A stretch of DNA of 64,000 nucleotides from Dicyema japonicum (GCA_011109175.1 RDEW01000003.1:620001-684000); one strand, 5' to 3'. Positions 48,745-59,913 are shown, counted from the stretch's first letter. Notes: generated by a model from the letters alone, not told the origin. Numbers and translations are program-made.

Positions 48745-49770
48745 ACATTATTCTGATTCGTCGCCTTATATTTACTTTTTAATGTTCAGAACATTTAAAT
48801 ATCTTAATTATTCCTTTGTTTGAAAATATCATTAAAAATAATCATTTTTAGATTATTTTCTGTAAATATTGCTTATTAATATATTGGATTCCACAATCGA
48901 CTGCTTCTGTCGTCCGATTATTTCGACAAATTCCATAATGCAGGGCTAAACAGTCACGTATCTGAGATTGGAGGAAAAACCCCATCAATGTTGGTATTTT
49001 TTATTATCTGCCCATTTCTATTGTTGAATTAATTACATCCAATTATGTCAACTGTTTGGATATTTGAGTTATATATTTATCCTTGAATATTTTTAAATTA
49101 GGATTTTTAGAAGTGAATTCTATGTCCAACAAGTCTTCATTGGATGCCGTGGAAACTTGAATTCTGTTAATCGTCTGAAGAACCACGTCCATCATCCAAC
49201 CAATGTACCATGACTACTTCCTAGAATTTGGAGGCTAATTTATTTGGCTAGTAGAGGGATTTTTGATTTGTCATCATTTCACTGAGGTCAGCATCCAACA
49301 GTCAATAGATTAAAGTCCCTCTTGGATCTCTTAAATGATGTTTAACGCTTATTAAAGAAATATCTTTTTTTCTTGGTCTCTCTATGTTGGCAGAATCAGT
49401 ATAGAACAGACGCATTTATAAAAGTTTCGAATTCGCATCTCAGATGAGTTCCTATTCTCGAGGAAGAACGCAAACAATGGAAGAAGGAGGATATACCATG
49501 AGGTAACATGCATAGGGTTAGTATTTTTGCCAATGCACGTGCATAGTTATGCCATGACTCAGAGGCGATAAATTGTTTAGAATGGCAATTTATCTGACTT
49601 TAAGCTGGTATATTGTTAGAACGAATTGTTACAAAATAAACCAGTTTGCTGTTAAGAAAGTTCTTTGTATGAGAAATGTTGCAGCTTCTGATAATTTACA
49701 GATTAACCCATTAAACTGCGGTAAAATAATTAAATGCAAACCTCACGTTGTCCAGGTATCTCTGATGAGC
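48745..49770. other. intergenic stretch upstream of the lectin receptor
   Basis: AT-rich near 48770-48890, where the receptor promoter would lie. No motif or frame recognised up to the LINE at 49780. Confidence 0.45.
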
Positions 49771-49779
49771 CTCACACGA

Positions 49780-50985
49780 TACCAAAAGGAACATTACACT
49801 GGATCATTCTTTGGGGGGACCAACTCACTGCGCAAAATTCTATTGCTAATTGCTCTGGACAGAATAAAAGCCCCACTACGTGGATGTATCGAACCTAGCC
49901 AAAGTGGGTTTGTCTCTGGAAGATCAACTTCCGATGCCGTTTGGAGCCACAAATGGATGTATGCTTCATGCCAAAAATATAAAAAGGAGTACCACATAAT
50001 CAACCTATCTAAGGTATTTGACTCAATCAGCAGAGTCAATATGATACAAATATTAACACCACTACTCGAGGAAGATTGCATCAGAATAATTCGTTGTCTA
50101 CTATCTTTCACTCAACTATTTATCCAGCTTGAAAATCAGAAATCCAGAGTTTTCGGAATAAACAAGGGCACCCCAAGGAGACGCCCTATCCCCGGTCTTA
50201 TTCATCGCATATCTGGAGGCGACCCTACGAGATGCCAGGAATAATATCCCAGACATATAATAGAAGTCATCTTAGCAGATGACATAGATCTCACGGCAAC
50301 AGACCACCAGTTAAAAGGTATTATTGACAAATTGACCAAAACATTTGAAAATCATTCCTAAAAATTAACAGAGAAAACAGAATATACTATAGTAAGGCAT
50401 ACTACGAAAAAAATCACTAGCAACTTTCGCACTTAAAAGACTAAACAATGTATGGTTACGAAGTAAACAAATTGCTGCCTCGTTAAAAATCAAATTTTAC
50501 AACATGTTCGTTAAACCGGTTTTTACTGTATAACTCCTCTACTTGGGCACTTACAATGCATGAAATGGTTAGTCTGAACTCCTTTCATAGAATGCATCTC
50601 AGATACATCCTAAGAATTTCCTAACCAAAGCACATCTCAAACAAACACCTCTATTCCATTACAATATCCACCTATTGGACGGAGAAATAAGAAGTAACAG
50701 ATGGGGCTTATTTGGTCACATTTTAAGAATGGACAGCAATACTCCCGGTAATCTTGCGATGGAACACCACTATGCTCCTCATCCGGGATCGACTTTTCGG
50801 AGAAGACCACAAATTACTCTACCAACCCTTCTACATCAAGACCTAACTTCGATTGAGGAAAGGGTTGACGTCGGCAGATGGTCTTGAGCACCTGAGAAGC
50901 CTATCGAGGAACAGAGGGAACTGGAAGCGATTAACAAAGCGCATCCAGGAGAGGGTGACATAAGCGAGATAACTTCACTAACGTT
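49780..50985 (+). pseudogene. RTE-like LINE, RT and C-terminal region
   Basis: LRKILLLIALDRIKAPL, SQSGFVSGRSTSDAVWSHKW, HIINLSKVFDSISRVN and INKGTP correspond one by one to RT blocks of the 59914-62790 element. A frame change at about 50175 leads to DALSPVLFIAYLEATLRDA and an ADDIDL remnant of YADD. NRWGLFGHILRMDSNTPGNL, AMEHHY and RRPQITLPTL near 50695-50830 are the C-terminal domain. Divergence from the other copies suggests an older subfamily. Confidence 0.82.
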
Positions 50986-50989
50986 GTTT

Positions 50990-51750
50990 TGCAATGTGTT
51001 TATCAATAATAATTCTTTGTGGGGACATATTCAATATTTCTTTATCTCACTTTGTTCTAGGTGGACCTCTGTGGGATTATTGGAAGTACTTGCAACTATC
51101 GGATAGTCCACCATCTATTAACATTATCCACCATGGATGTTGTTAATCTCTGATTCCGTGTTATATCACAACTATGTTTGACATTGAATTCATGAAAAGT
51201 TTACAACTACTGAGTTATTATCTATTATTTAAGTTATATATACCAAAACTTTTTTAAACATTTTTATTTCCCCCACCCCTCCATCCACTTGTAACACGAG
51301 GTTGGTTGACAGTTTCAGAGCAGAGAATTTTATTTCGCATCAAACTCAAAACACTAAAGTTGTGAGAAAACTAATGCCATGAAACCAAATTTGAGTTTGA
51401 AGACTTTGATAATCGTTTTTCAATACATCCTGTTACTGGGGGTGCGAATTTTTTTAATATTCGACAAAGAAACAGTCAGCCGATGGTTATACAGCAGCCG
51501 CCCTAACTGAGTGACTATTCCTTCTCAGGATGGCCAGCGAGATTCTCTCAAATAGCTAGAAGGGTTCACGGAGATCTCCTATTCGTGTAGAAATCCGATT
51601 CCCTAGACGTCGCAGGAGCAAGGGTCTCAACCATTGGTGGAATAAATCAGCGGTTTTTTCAAATTTATGATAAAAATAGTTAACATTAAATCTTTTACTT
51701 CTAAATCATTCAATAATTACATAACTACGTAATTCTTTTGGTTTAAATAG
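50990..51750. other. unassigned stretch
   Basis: No coding signal recognised on either strand, and no repeat unit seen. Confidence 0.4.
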
Positions 51751-51754
51751 ATCA

Positions 51755-51890
51755 GAGGTGTCAAACATGTGGCCCTCGAAAAGCATAGGTGCGGCTCGAT
51801 TTAATCGCCATAAACCACAAAAAATCATTTTTTTTATTTTTTTACATATAATTAAATTTTTTCTCAATAATACTATAGTACTCAACAGCC
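51755..51890 (+). repeat. hAT terminus (CAGAGGTGTCAAACATGTGG type)
   Basis: CAGAGGTGTCAAACATGTGG, followed by CCCTCG and GCGGCTCG, is the characteristic terminus of Charlie-like hAT elements (CAGGGGTGTCAAAC...GGCC). It is followed by AT-rich sequence and then interrupted by the CR1-like element. The matching transposase start lies beyond that element and a SINE, at 55005. Confidence 0.6.
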
Positions 51891-51893
51891 GAC

Positions 51894-54728
51894 ATGCCGT
51901 GTGACTCGCCTCGTGGTGGCATCGCTCACTTGCTGTGTTGGAAAAGAGTCGCAAACTCAATATCCCGGAACCATGGACGCGCGGATGATGTCGAGGAAAA
52001 TCCTGGACCAGATCTAGTCATATTACAAATTAACATCAATGGTATCCGAACAAAAATTGCCGAACTACAACGCACTCTTATAAAACACTTATTGGATATA
52101 GCTCTTTTCCAAGAGACGAAACTTAACCCACGGCGACCAACCCCCAACTTTCTGGGATACTCTGTTTTTAGACAAGACAGAGGTTATGGAAAGGGAGGAG
52201 GCCTTATTACGCTAACCAGGAAGTATATAATGGCCAGAAATATCTCGGACGACATCCCGGACTCTCCTTCCAAGACGACACACTGGAACATCTAATTATG
52301 AGAATATGCCTACCCTCTCTCCGATTGACAGTTGTACATACCCCCTCCACCGTCAGCCCCAGTGGTTACATCCCCGTACTCAGACGATTCACCAGGTTAG
52401 AAAACTCGGTAATTGGCGGTGATCTAAATGCGAAGAGTTCTCAATGGTATACTGATCAACAACTGGATCATGGGGAGTCCTCATATCCGACACTTTTGAC
52501 GACATGATTCTCAATAATCCAAGCAAACACAAAAGGACCTCTTCCCGTTGAGGTGACTCCCTCACTTCACCAGACATTTCTGCTTCCTTCTCTCGCGGCT
52601 GTTATTTCATGGTATACTATATACGACTTACATATCGACCATAACCCGATCTTCATGAAGATCCCACAAAAATATAAGTTAATGAACACTCCGAGAACCA
52701 ATGTGAACTACTCAAAGGCAATATGACCCTCCTTGACACATTTTACCGAACTACTGCCTTTTGGATAGAGAACTTCGGATCTATTGACGCTGATGTCAAA
52801 TACCTCAACGAGATTATATTCTGAGCTCGCAAAAGATACATTCCGATGGGTCATCCTCAACGTCCATCACATTCAATTGATGCTGAAACACGAGCTCTAA
52901 TCCAAACGAGAAATAAGCTGAAGAATTTCGAAAAACAATCAGTGGAAGTAACTGAAAGGATATCAAAACTGAACAAAGAATTCACGCGGAATATCACAAA
53001 ACACAACAAAGAACGTTGGGAAGCCTTGCTCAGAAAAGCTGCGAACAATATTTCCCCACTGTATTATGGAAATCGATAAGGATGCTCAAGAAGTGCTCTC
53101 CACATTTAATTGGACATCGAGAGCCATATCCAAATCCCAATGACATTATCAAGTACTATGTGAATATTAGTCATAAATCATATTCAAAAGTCCTGGATGT
53201 TCGTTCTGACAATAGTTGAAGGAATAAATGTCCCAACATGACTTTCATCGACCCTTCAATGATGCACTCAGTAATCAGGAAAATGAATAACTCGTTTTCC
53301 TGCGGTTCAGATGACATCTCCATTCTCGAACTGAAACACCTTTCGCGACGTCCGAAATAACACAAATTTTCAACCTCTCAATTCGAACAAGATTCCGTCA
53401 ATATGGAAGAGATCTCTGATACACCCTATCCTGAAGAAAAACAAACTGCCCGTCTTCCTACCGCTCGGTACCCATCATCTGCGCCTTATGACGTGTGTTA
53501 GAAAAACTGGTCCTTCAAAAGATTTTTCCATTCATAACTCTACCATCTTTTCTACACGGATTCCGTGAAGGACACTCAACAACAACTTATCTAACAAAAC
53601 TGGTTCAATTCATTCAGGACGGCATGAATACCTCAAATCCACACGAGAGAACCGTGCTGGTATTATTAAATGGAGAGAAGGCTTCTGACTCAGTATCTCG
53701 GAAGATCCTTACAGCAAAAATTTTTACGACGTCGATCCACCCAAATTCAGATCATGGCTGGCTAACTTCAACGGTCGAATGGGCGAGTGGTGGCGAACAA
53801 CCAAAAATTAAAACTGCGATACCTTCCAAATGGTGTTCTACAAGGATCACCGTTGTTTCCAATGCTCTTCAACATGTTCATTAGTGACCTACCATCCCCT
53901 ACCACCAAAAATACAATTCTTCTATGATATGCGGATGATCTCGTGGTCGCAGTGAAACATGGAAGAATCGAGGAGGCGACACAATACGTGCAAGAGCTAC
54001 TAAAGTAGATGGGTTTTTGGTTCCTGAAGAATCGTGTGGATATATCACCAGAAAAGTCACATGTAATGACGTTTACCTTAGCACGTAAAGAATTACGGCC
54101 AACAACACAAATAACATTGTATGACTCCCGCTTTCCATTAAGAAGACTTTTTCAATCCGTAGAGTCTTTCTGGATCCCTACTCACATTCACCTATCAAGT
54201 GAACTTATTAATCGCGAGGATACGAAAGTAAATTGGAGTGCTTAAGGTGTTCATTCACTCTCCAATATCTTCCCGGCAATCGCTAGAGCTTCTATAAAAA
54301 CAATTTGTTCTACCTAGTATCGAGTACGCCTGTGCTGCATGGATTGCCCCCTTATCAATATCGGCACAGAGCAAGCTGGAGGTTTTACAACATCGATGTC
54401 TTAGGATTCTATTGAGATCGTCGAAAAAGACGTCCACCTCGTTACTGCGGAAAACACTAAACGTCCTCCCAAACATGGAATATTTTACGGAACATCACCG
54501 GGACTTCTTTAAGATAGCCCCTCGGACCGCACATTAGACTATATATGGACGCCTGCCCGAGATATGAGAAGAAACCTTCCCCGCTGTGGAGATTAATCCA
54601 GGACTCCAAAACTAACTGCAGGAAAAGGACTGGCATGGACACCGGGATCACTTAATTAGACGATAACTTTTATCCTCTTTCTCGTGATTTCGGGGTTAAT
54701 AAAATAAATAAATAAATTTTTAATATTA
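51894..54728 (+). pseudogene. CR1/L2-like LINE with intact 2A motif, degenerate EN and RT
   Basis: The leader ends in ADDVEENPGP (near 51985-52014), a canonical 2A-type sequence, immediately followed by LVILQININGIRTKIAELQR, IALFQETKLNP and GYGKGGGLITLTRKY of the APE-like endonuclease. VIGGDLNAKSSQW near 52411-52450 is the GDLNxK box. RT pieces include KLVLQKIFPFI, LHGFREGHSTTTYLTKL, and YADD-like YADDLVVAVKHG with a changed first residue near 53925-53960. The 3' end has GGGATCACTTAATTAG, then CGGGGTTAATAAAATAAATA near 54695-54715. Many frame changes; inactive. It is inserted in the hAT element. Confidence 0.82.
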
Positions 54729-54746
54729 TTTCTAAATCTTGTTTAT

Positions 54747-54990
54747 TTCCGGGTGGCGTAGTGGTTAGGTGTCGGGTTAAAAGTGACTTAGGTTACGGTT
54801 CGATTCTGGTGGAAGGTTCCACTCATCTACGATGCAGAAAAAGTTTGACGAGTGACGCCGTCATCAGTGGATACTCACTGCGGAACTGGATTGTCTAGAA
54901 AGGACCCACACACAAGAAAAAAAAAAGAAGTGAAGATCACTCTGTCCTGCCTATACGGAGCTATAAATACTATGGAAAAGGCTTTATTAT
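54747..54990 (+). mobile_element. tRNA-derived SINE with 14-bp target duplication
   Basis: Pol III promoter boxes are visible: A box TGGCGTAGTGG at 54754-54764 and B box GGTTCGATTCT at 54797-54807. A unique body, an A-rich run near 54916 and a tail ending TTTATTATT follow. The flanks repeat TAAATCTTGTTTAT at 54733-54746 and 54991-55004. It separates the CR1-like 3' end from the hAT coding sequence, so it entered the hAT remnant. Confidence 0.88.
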
Positions 54991-55004
54991 TAAATCTTGT
55001 TTAT

Positions 55005-55680
55005 CCATGTCACGTGTTTCTTCTGGAACTAAAACGGTGTTTGAAAGATGAACAGAGAGTGTTTCAAAATAAATGTGAACTTGTATATTTTTGCACAAAG
55101 GTTGATGGAAAAATACATTGTTTGAAATGTCAATATACCGAAAGAATACAACCTAAAAAGGCATTATCAATCTAATCATCGATCATACAATTATTTCGAA
55201 GGTATTTCCTTGTCAACCAAGAAGGACCAATGTGTGTTTCAAAGCTAAATGAATTGCGAAAAAAATTAGTACTGCATCAGTTACCGAAATAATTCTATTT
55301 ATGGAAATGAAAGGCAAAAACCCAGACAAATTCAATCTTGGATCAAAGATTTGGCATTTGTAGTGGATATTATCATACATATGAACGACCTTAAATTATA
55401 ATTGCAGAGCAAAGACAAACTCATAACTCAGTTGTCAGATGAAATCAGAACATTATGGAAGTCTCAGCTATTAAATGAAGATTTAGTTTATTTTCCTACA
55501 TGCAAAGAGCTCAGGAGTACTTTTGGTGAACATACTGTAATGAATTCTTCCCAGTATGAAAAACAGTTGTAATCGTTGTTAACGGAATTTCAAGAATTAA
55601 ACAAAAATTTAGTGCTTATCAGTTAAAATTTAGTCACATTTTTGTAATTCGGCTTATTAAATAATAATTTGGTTTCTATG
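55005..55680 (+). pseudogene. hAT transposase amino-terminal and middle fragments (GTF2IRD2/EPM2AIP1-like)
   Basis: The frame from 55005 reads FQNKCELVYFCTKVDGKIHC with CLKC next to it, the family's YFFxxxxGKxxCLIC finger, then a decayed RHY-T-H region. Near 55370-55510 DIIIHMNDLKL, QSKDKLITQLSDEIRTLWKS and VYFPTCKEL match the DIxxHLNxLNxxLQGKxxLI...FPxx stretch. Frames shift and stops occur. Together with the terminus at 51755 it is one hAT element split by later insertions. Confidence 0.65.
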
Positions 55681-55859
55681 CACTGACATTCTTTCCCCGC
55701 ATTCCGCATCCCTTAGTAATTTTTGATTTCCCACTTTCATGTAAACTTCAGACTCCTAAAACGTGATATTCTTTGGGAGGGGTCTCATCCTGTACCTATC
55801 CTTTCTATCATTCGTCTCAGGAATAATCTTATTCATTTGATTGATTTTTATAAATATTA

Positions 55860-56010
55860 ATTTTTTAAGGGACTTTATGGTTTTATTATCAAATGAATAA
55901 AAATTAAATTAAGGCATCTGAATGGCCATGCTATTTCCCCTAACAATAGCCAACGAGATACGTTCTCGGAACCAACCAGTCTCTCGCGGATCTTGGTCAA
56001 TATTAATTTA
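55860..56010 (-). repeat. RLE-type LINE 3'-end fragment
   Basis: The minus frame from 56005 reads DPRETGWFRERISLAIVRGN, then SMAIQMP and a stop, matching the last ~25 codons of the 10015-12948 element (LRETRWLKERLLLAVVRGNS). 5'-truncated. Confidence 0.75.
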
Positions 56011-56177
56011 ATCTAATAAGTTTATAATTATGTATAAATAGGCTTACCACTTTATTATTCTAGAAATCCGGTCAAAAAATTAAAAGAATTAAAATTATCA
56101 TAACTTTTTGACCCTCCTTATTTCGGTATTCGTTACTGAATATTTTTTCGTTGAAATTTGGTCGTATAAGGGATATG

Positions 56178-56830
56178 TTAGCGGCGATTGTGTCCCCGTC
56201 GTGGCGTTTTAAAATCACCATCTTTAATTTCTTCGTATTTCCATCTACGGTTTTTCATTTTTTTCGCCTGATTTACAATTCTTCGTTTTTCTTGTCCCTC
56301 TAATTTTTTTCGAGGCGATGAAGAATGTACTAATACTTTCTCGTTTTCATCTTGGCCGTCAAAGTCCAGTAGCGCTTCTAATTCGCCTTTTTATATTTTT
56401 TAGAAAGATTCACATTGAAAAAAATTTCAAATGGTCTTTGTTTTGTTGTATCGTAAACAGGATGGTTATAATAGATGTAACTACTGGTTTAGTCGCAAGC
56501 ATTCGTTTAGACTAAAATTGTTAGAATTAATAATTTACCTGACAACAAACACATTTAGATACCACAGTAGCCACTTCACTACGTCTTGCACCATAAAAGG
56601 TAAGTGACAATAAACTGTCCAAAGTGATTTAAATTATGTTGAGTCTAGTTTTAATCAACAAATATACAACTTCAATGTATTTTAGTTTTAATCAGTTTCC
56701 TCAATACAAAAGAATCGCAACTCTCGACCATTTATAGTGATGTAGACCGCGGATTCCTTGAAACTGAGACTTTGAGCATATCGTTTGATTTTTGCTAGTT
56801 GTCCCGGTTCACTGAAAATCTTAATTTTTC
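56178..56830 (-). pseudogene. Ginger/KRBA2-like integrase element, zinc-binding and C-terminal parts
   Basis: Read downward: VYITINGRELRFFCIEE (pre-finger), then FYGARRSEVATVVSKCVCCQ ending at 56538. A gap of 27 nt follows that begins GTAAATTATT and ends AATTTTAG, after which SKRMLATKPVVTSIITI continues in frame. This matches the integrase H2C2 finger and following KPVV segment (family: YYGxxRxxVxxFVxxCxxCQxxK...KPVVxPI). The DDE core is missing. An open, highly charged end (GELEALLDFDGQDENEKVLV to TPRRGHNRR, stop 56180-56178) may be the C-terminus or an unrelated gene. Confidence 0.5.
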
Positions 56831-56839
56831 AATTGCTTC

Positions 56840-57285
56840 TCATGTTAATTCCACTAAAACCATATTTTGTAATTGATATTTTCAAAAAAAACTATATAAT
56901 AAGTTTTATTTTTTATTATTAATAATTTCTTCTAATGAAATGTGTGTGAAAAAAATATTTTTTCGTATTATGAGCATCGACCTTGCAGCTCTGGCTTCTA
57001 GCAGCTCTGGACTGTGACATTATTATTTAAAATTAACTAAGAAAGTCGATTCTATGTTTGAACTGAATGAACTTTATCTAGAAATTTTACTAGTCATTTT
57101 TGATTGTGATAATCACAAATTACTAAATAATAAATATGATAATCTGGACATTCCGGGACATTTAAATCCGGGACAAGGCTCAAAATCCGGGACGGATGGT
57201 AAGCCTATGTAAAAATCATGATTTTTTCAATGAATTTTATAAAAAGACCCACAAAAGACTCTTGCCCGGTATGGACGGTGACAAT
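56840..57285. other. AT-rich stretch without recognised features
   Basis: Homopolymer-rich; no frame or repeat recognised. Confidence 0.4.
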
Positions 57286-57289
57286 ATTT

Positions 57290-58130
57290 ATTAAAACAAG
57301 ATTAATTTTTTATTCTTTGATAAAAAATCTATTATTTTCATGTTGTTTTCTTTTTTTTCGTAGTGAAGAACAATATCGTTTTTAAATCTGTGGTTTATAA
57401 ACATTTTCATGTGTTTTTTTTGTTTTAATAAATTAAAAAGCATTGTGGAGACACGTTCCATATCTTTTATAACTTTATACTCTAAATGTTCCACTGTGTC
57501 TTGCTGCTATCTTCGTTACCGCTATGATCACCAAAGTTGCATTTTCCAAAATATCCTGATTAACATCTTGTGTGTGGGTCCTTTCTAGACAATCCAGTTC
57601 CGCAGTGAGTATCCACTGATGACGGCGTCACTCGTCAAACCCTTTTAGCATCGTAGACGCGTGGAACTTTTACCAGGTGAACAACAGCGAGAATCGAACC
57701 CGTAACCTAAGCCCAAGAAAAAGAAGTAAAGATCATTCCTTGGTTCTACGATTAGTTAAAATTAACTGTTCTTTACTTAAATAAAGTGTGTGTCCTGCCT
57801 ATGCGGAGCTATAAATACTATGGCTCTCGTGAATAGGGTGTTATTATTATCCTGATTAACATGATATTGTGATCTTGTGATCTCTTTATAGCTTCATCTA
57901 TTTGAACTGAGTTTTAAAATGATTTTAATATCCTGATCACAAGGCAACATTAAAGAAGTCGTATTTATGAAAAAAATATGTTTGAATATTGGATAAAATT
58001 AGCATAATTTCATTATCCATCAGTAATGCAATTTTTTTCCCTCAGTAACATCTTCATAAATATTTTTTGAGCATCATATTCAATGGCTTTTAGATTTACT
58101 TCTCTCTACTCTCTTGGGACTTTGCATATT
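57290..58130 (-). other. candidate spliced host gene of unknown function, interrupted by a SINE
   Basis: Several minus-strand pieces look coding and helical. TIEYDAQKIF at about 58090-58060 lies after a possible 23-nt intron. ALLMDNEIMLILSNIQTYFF and HKYDFFNVAL lie at about 58025-57945. DEAIKRSQDHNIM is near 57890-57855. A 66-codon frame at 57494-57291 has EYKVIKDMERVSTMLFNLLK and a Lys-rich end with stop. The SINE at 57567-57847 lies between the last two. I could not build a continuous frame or name a family. A helical BAR-like domain is possible but unproven. Confidence 0.3.
57567..57847 (+). mobile_element. SINE copy with 5' inversion and 15-bp target duplication
   Basis: 57567-57714 is the SINE body in reverse orientation, including the B box (complement of GGGTTCGATTCTC). 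57715-57847 is the 3' part in forward orientation, ending with CTATAAATACTATGG and TTATTAT. The flanks repeat TATCCTGATTAACAT at 57552-57566 and 57848-57862. The A box is missing. This arrangement is the known signature of twin priming during LINE-driven insertion. Same family as 54747-54990. Confidence 0.85.
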
Positions 58131-58134
58131 ATAA

Positions 58135-59050
58135 GCGGTTCATATTTTTAACCAGTGTAGCTGCATAATAAAAGAAGTGAAAGGCGTTTTATTTTATTTC
58201 CTTGGATTCACTTTTTTCAACAAAACTTTTTTTGACAGATTTATAAAATTTCAGTTTTATCAAAATTTAAATTTTTTCTTGTTCATCTTTAAGTCAATCA
58301 CTTAATTTTTATCGAAAGTTTTCTGTCTTGAAGGGTTTTGAATTTTATATTAAATTGTCTCTTAAATTGGTGGAGTTACCCATTTGATGCAAAAAAAGTC
58401 GTCATTAAAAAGTCTATTCCAATTTTGCATGCATCAAGTTTAAATGTTAGTCCATTAGTCGAGAAACCCCTGCATCTCAGAACGAAAAACTTGATAAACT
58501 TCCATATTTATTTGGTACCCATTCACTCAATTTGACGTAGAGCAGACTTCATATGGGATTTCTTCTCTTCGTTTTTTTTTAAATGTCATACTTTTTACAA
58601 ATAAATGCATCTTTATATAGGTTTATAAAGAGGTTTCCCCCGCAGGGTTTCCCCAAAACAAAATCGTAGTGTACTTCAACAAGACAGATAACATATGACT
58701 GACCGATTACATCGGATTACTCTTTTTGAGTTCTAAAAGTGGAAAAGATGTATTGTGCTGTGGGTAAATCTATTTATTCAATTCTCCAAGTTGAATCGAC
58801 ATCCATTCCAAACGACAACTCGGGATGGGGAAAGATTCTAGCACGTTGAATATTCATTTTGTATAGGGGGATGTTTGCCTGGTGGACTTAAACCTTCACT
58901 AAATTCACCACGTGGTTAACTCATCTATCAGCAATATTCCGCTAAAAGTGATTAAACCTCAAAGTTAATTCAACACAAAAAAGTTTAGTTTAAAATCTTA
59001 AGTAGCAAAAAAGTCATTTAAACAGAAATTACTCCATTCGTGGCCCTGAA
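58135..59050. other. unassigned AT-rich stretch
   Basis: A 65-codon plus-strand frame at 58338-58535 is open but unrecognised. No repeat or spliced frame was recovered. Confidence 0.4.
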
Positions 59051-59058
59051 AATGATCC

Positions 59059-59839
59059 TCAGGTCTTACTCTTTCTCAAGTCAAATGCCTGCTTATGTCC
59101 GCGTCGTTTGGCTCGTTTACGAAAAGAATCAGTGAAAACTCCTCTGGCGTTGCCAAAATTCGGATTTCCGTGAATTCTGTAGTAGTCACTCCTCGATTCA
59201 GCTCCGAACGACTTCTTGTCGGCTTAGAACTTATCAAATTACCTAACATTTCAATTTCAGTCTAATTTCCATATTGGATTCGCTTCCACTTACGCGACAT
59301 AACCGAAACGATTCGAAGTCTTCGACCTCCTTCAAGTCTTCTTCACAGAGGGACTCGTATAGTTCGGCAACCTGCGTTGGGGACGGGAACAATACGTTGC
59401 CTGCAATCACGGAAATCAAAAAACAGGAATTATCGTCAATCCATTCGACTTCAGCGGGATAAAACTGCTCAAACACATCAAAAACGTCTTTCGTGGACAT
59501 TCTATACACACCGACCACGTGGATAGCGTTGGAGATCACATCATTCTTGTTTATAGATGATTTCGAAGAGAAAATTCTTAAATAAAAGCACGAATATTAA
59601 ACTTTGGTAGTATTGCATTGAACAATGTATATTGACCGTCCTCGTCTACCTGGGAGAGAGTGATAGGCTTGTGAATAATATTATAAAGGTCAAAGTTTGG
59701 GTTGAGGTACCGTTTCTAAATGACTGAGTTTAATTACTCGATTCAGAGTCAATTCTTCGATTTGTGGTTGAATGACCTCATTATTTTCGGGATTTTCATT
59801 AATGATGAGATTTTCCTCACATGAAGCACTTTCAGGCAT
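59059..59839 (-). CDS. NCBP3: nuclear cap-binding protein subunit 3 (NCBP3)-like, 5 exons
   Basis: NCBP3 (C17orf85) binds capped RNA with NCBP1 and acts in mRNA export. Exons 59839-59738, 59715-59603, 59576-59425, 59400-59248 and 59222-59059 join to 227 residues. Introns are 22, 26, 24 and 25 nt. The RRM-like part reads NAIHVVGVYRMSTKDVFDVF then VEWIDDNSCNV, the family's GVxxMSTxDVFxxF...IEWxDDxSCNVVW. The last intron restores SDKKSFGAESRSDYY followed by HGNPNFGNARGVF, matching DKKELGAxxRSxYYxxxGNPNYGG. A basic end (RKRAKRRGHKQAF) follows. Human NCBP3 is about 620 residues; the long acidic and Ser-rich regions are absent here. Start chosen as the ATG opening the first exon. The tail of a LINE lies about 25-40 bp upstream of it. 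Confidence 0.88.
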
Positions 59840-59913
59840 TATTTAAAATAATCAAATAAAAAATTAAAAATTTTATTTATTATTATTTAAAGCACTCCCG
59901 AGAAGTCATAAAA

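Noticed and set aside
51706-51960. 84-codon minus-strand frame
   Set aside because: It runs across a hAT terminus and into the CR1-like leader on the other strand, so it cannot be one gene.
54747-54810. Functional tRNA gene
   Set aside because: A and B boxes are present, but the acceptor and anticodon stems do not pair convincingly and the sequence continues as a repeat with a target-site duplication, so it is a SINE head.
59274-59462. 62-codon plus-strand frame, Ser/Thr rich
   Set aside because: Antisense shadow of the NCBP3-like exons 3 and 4.
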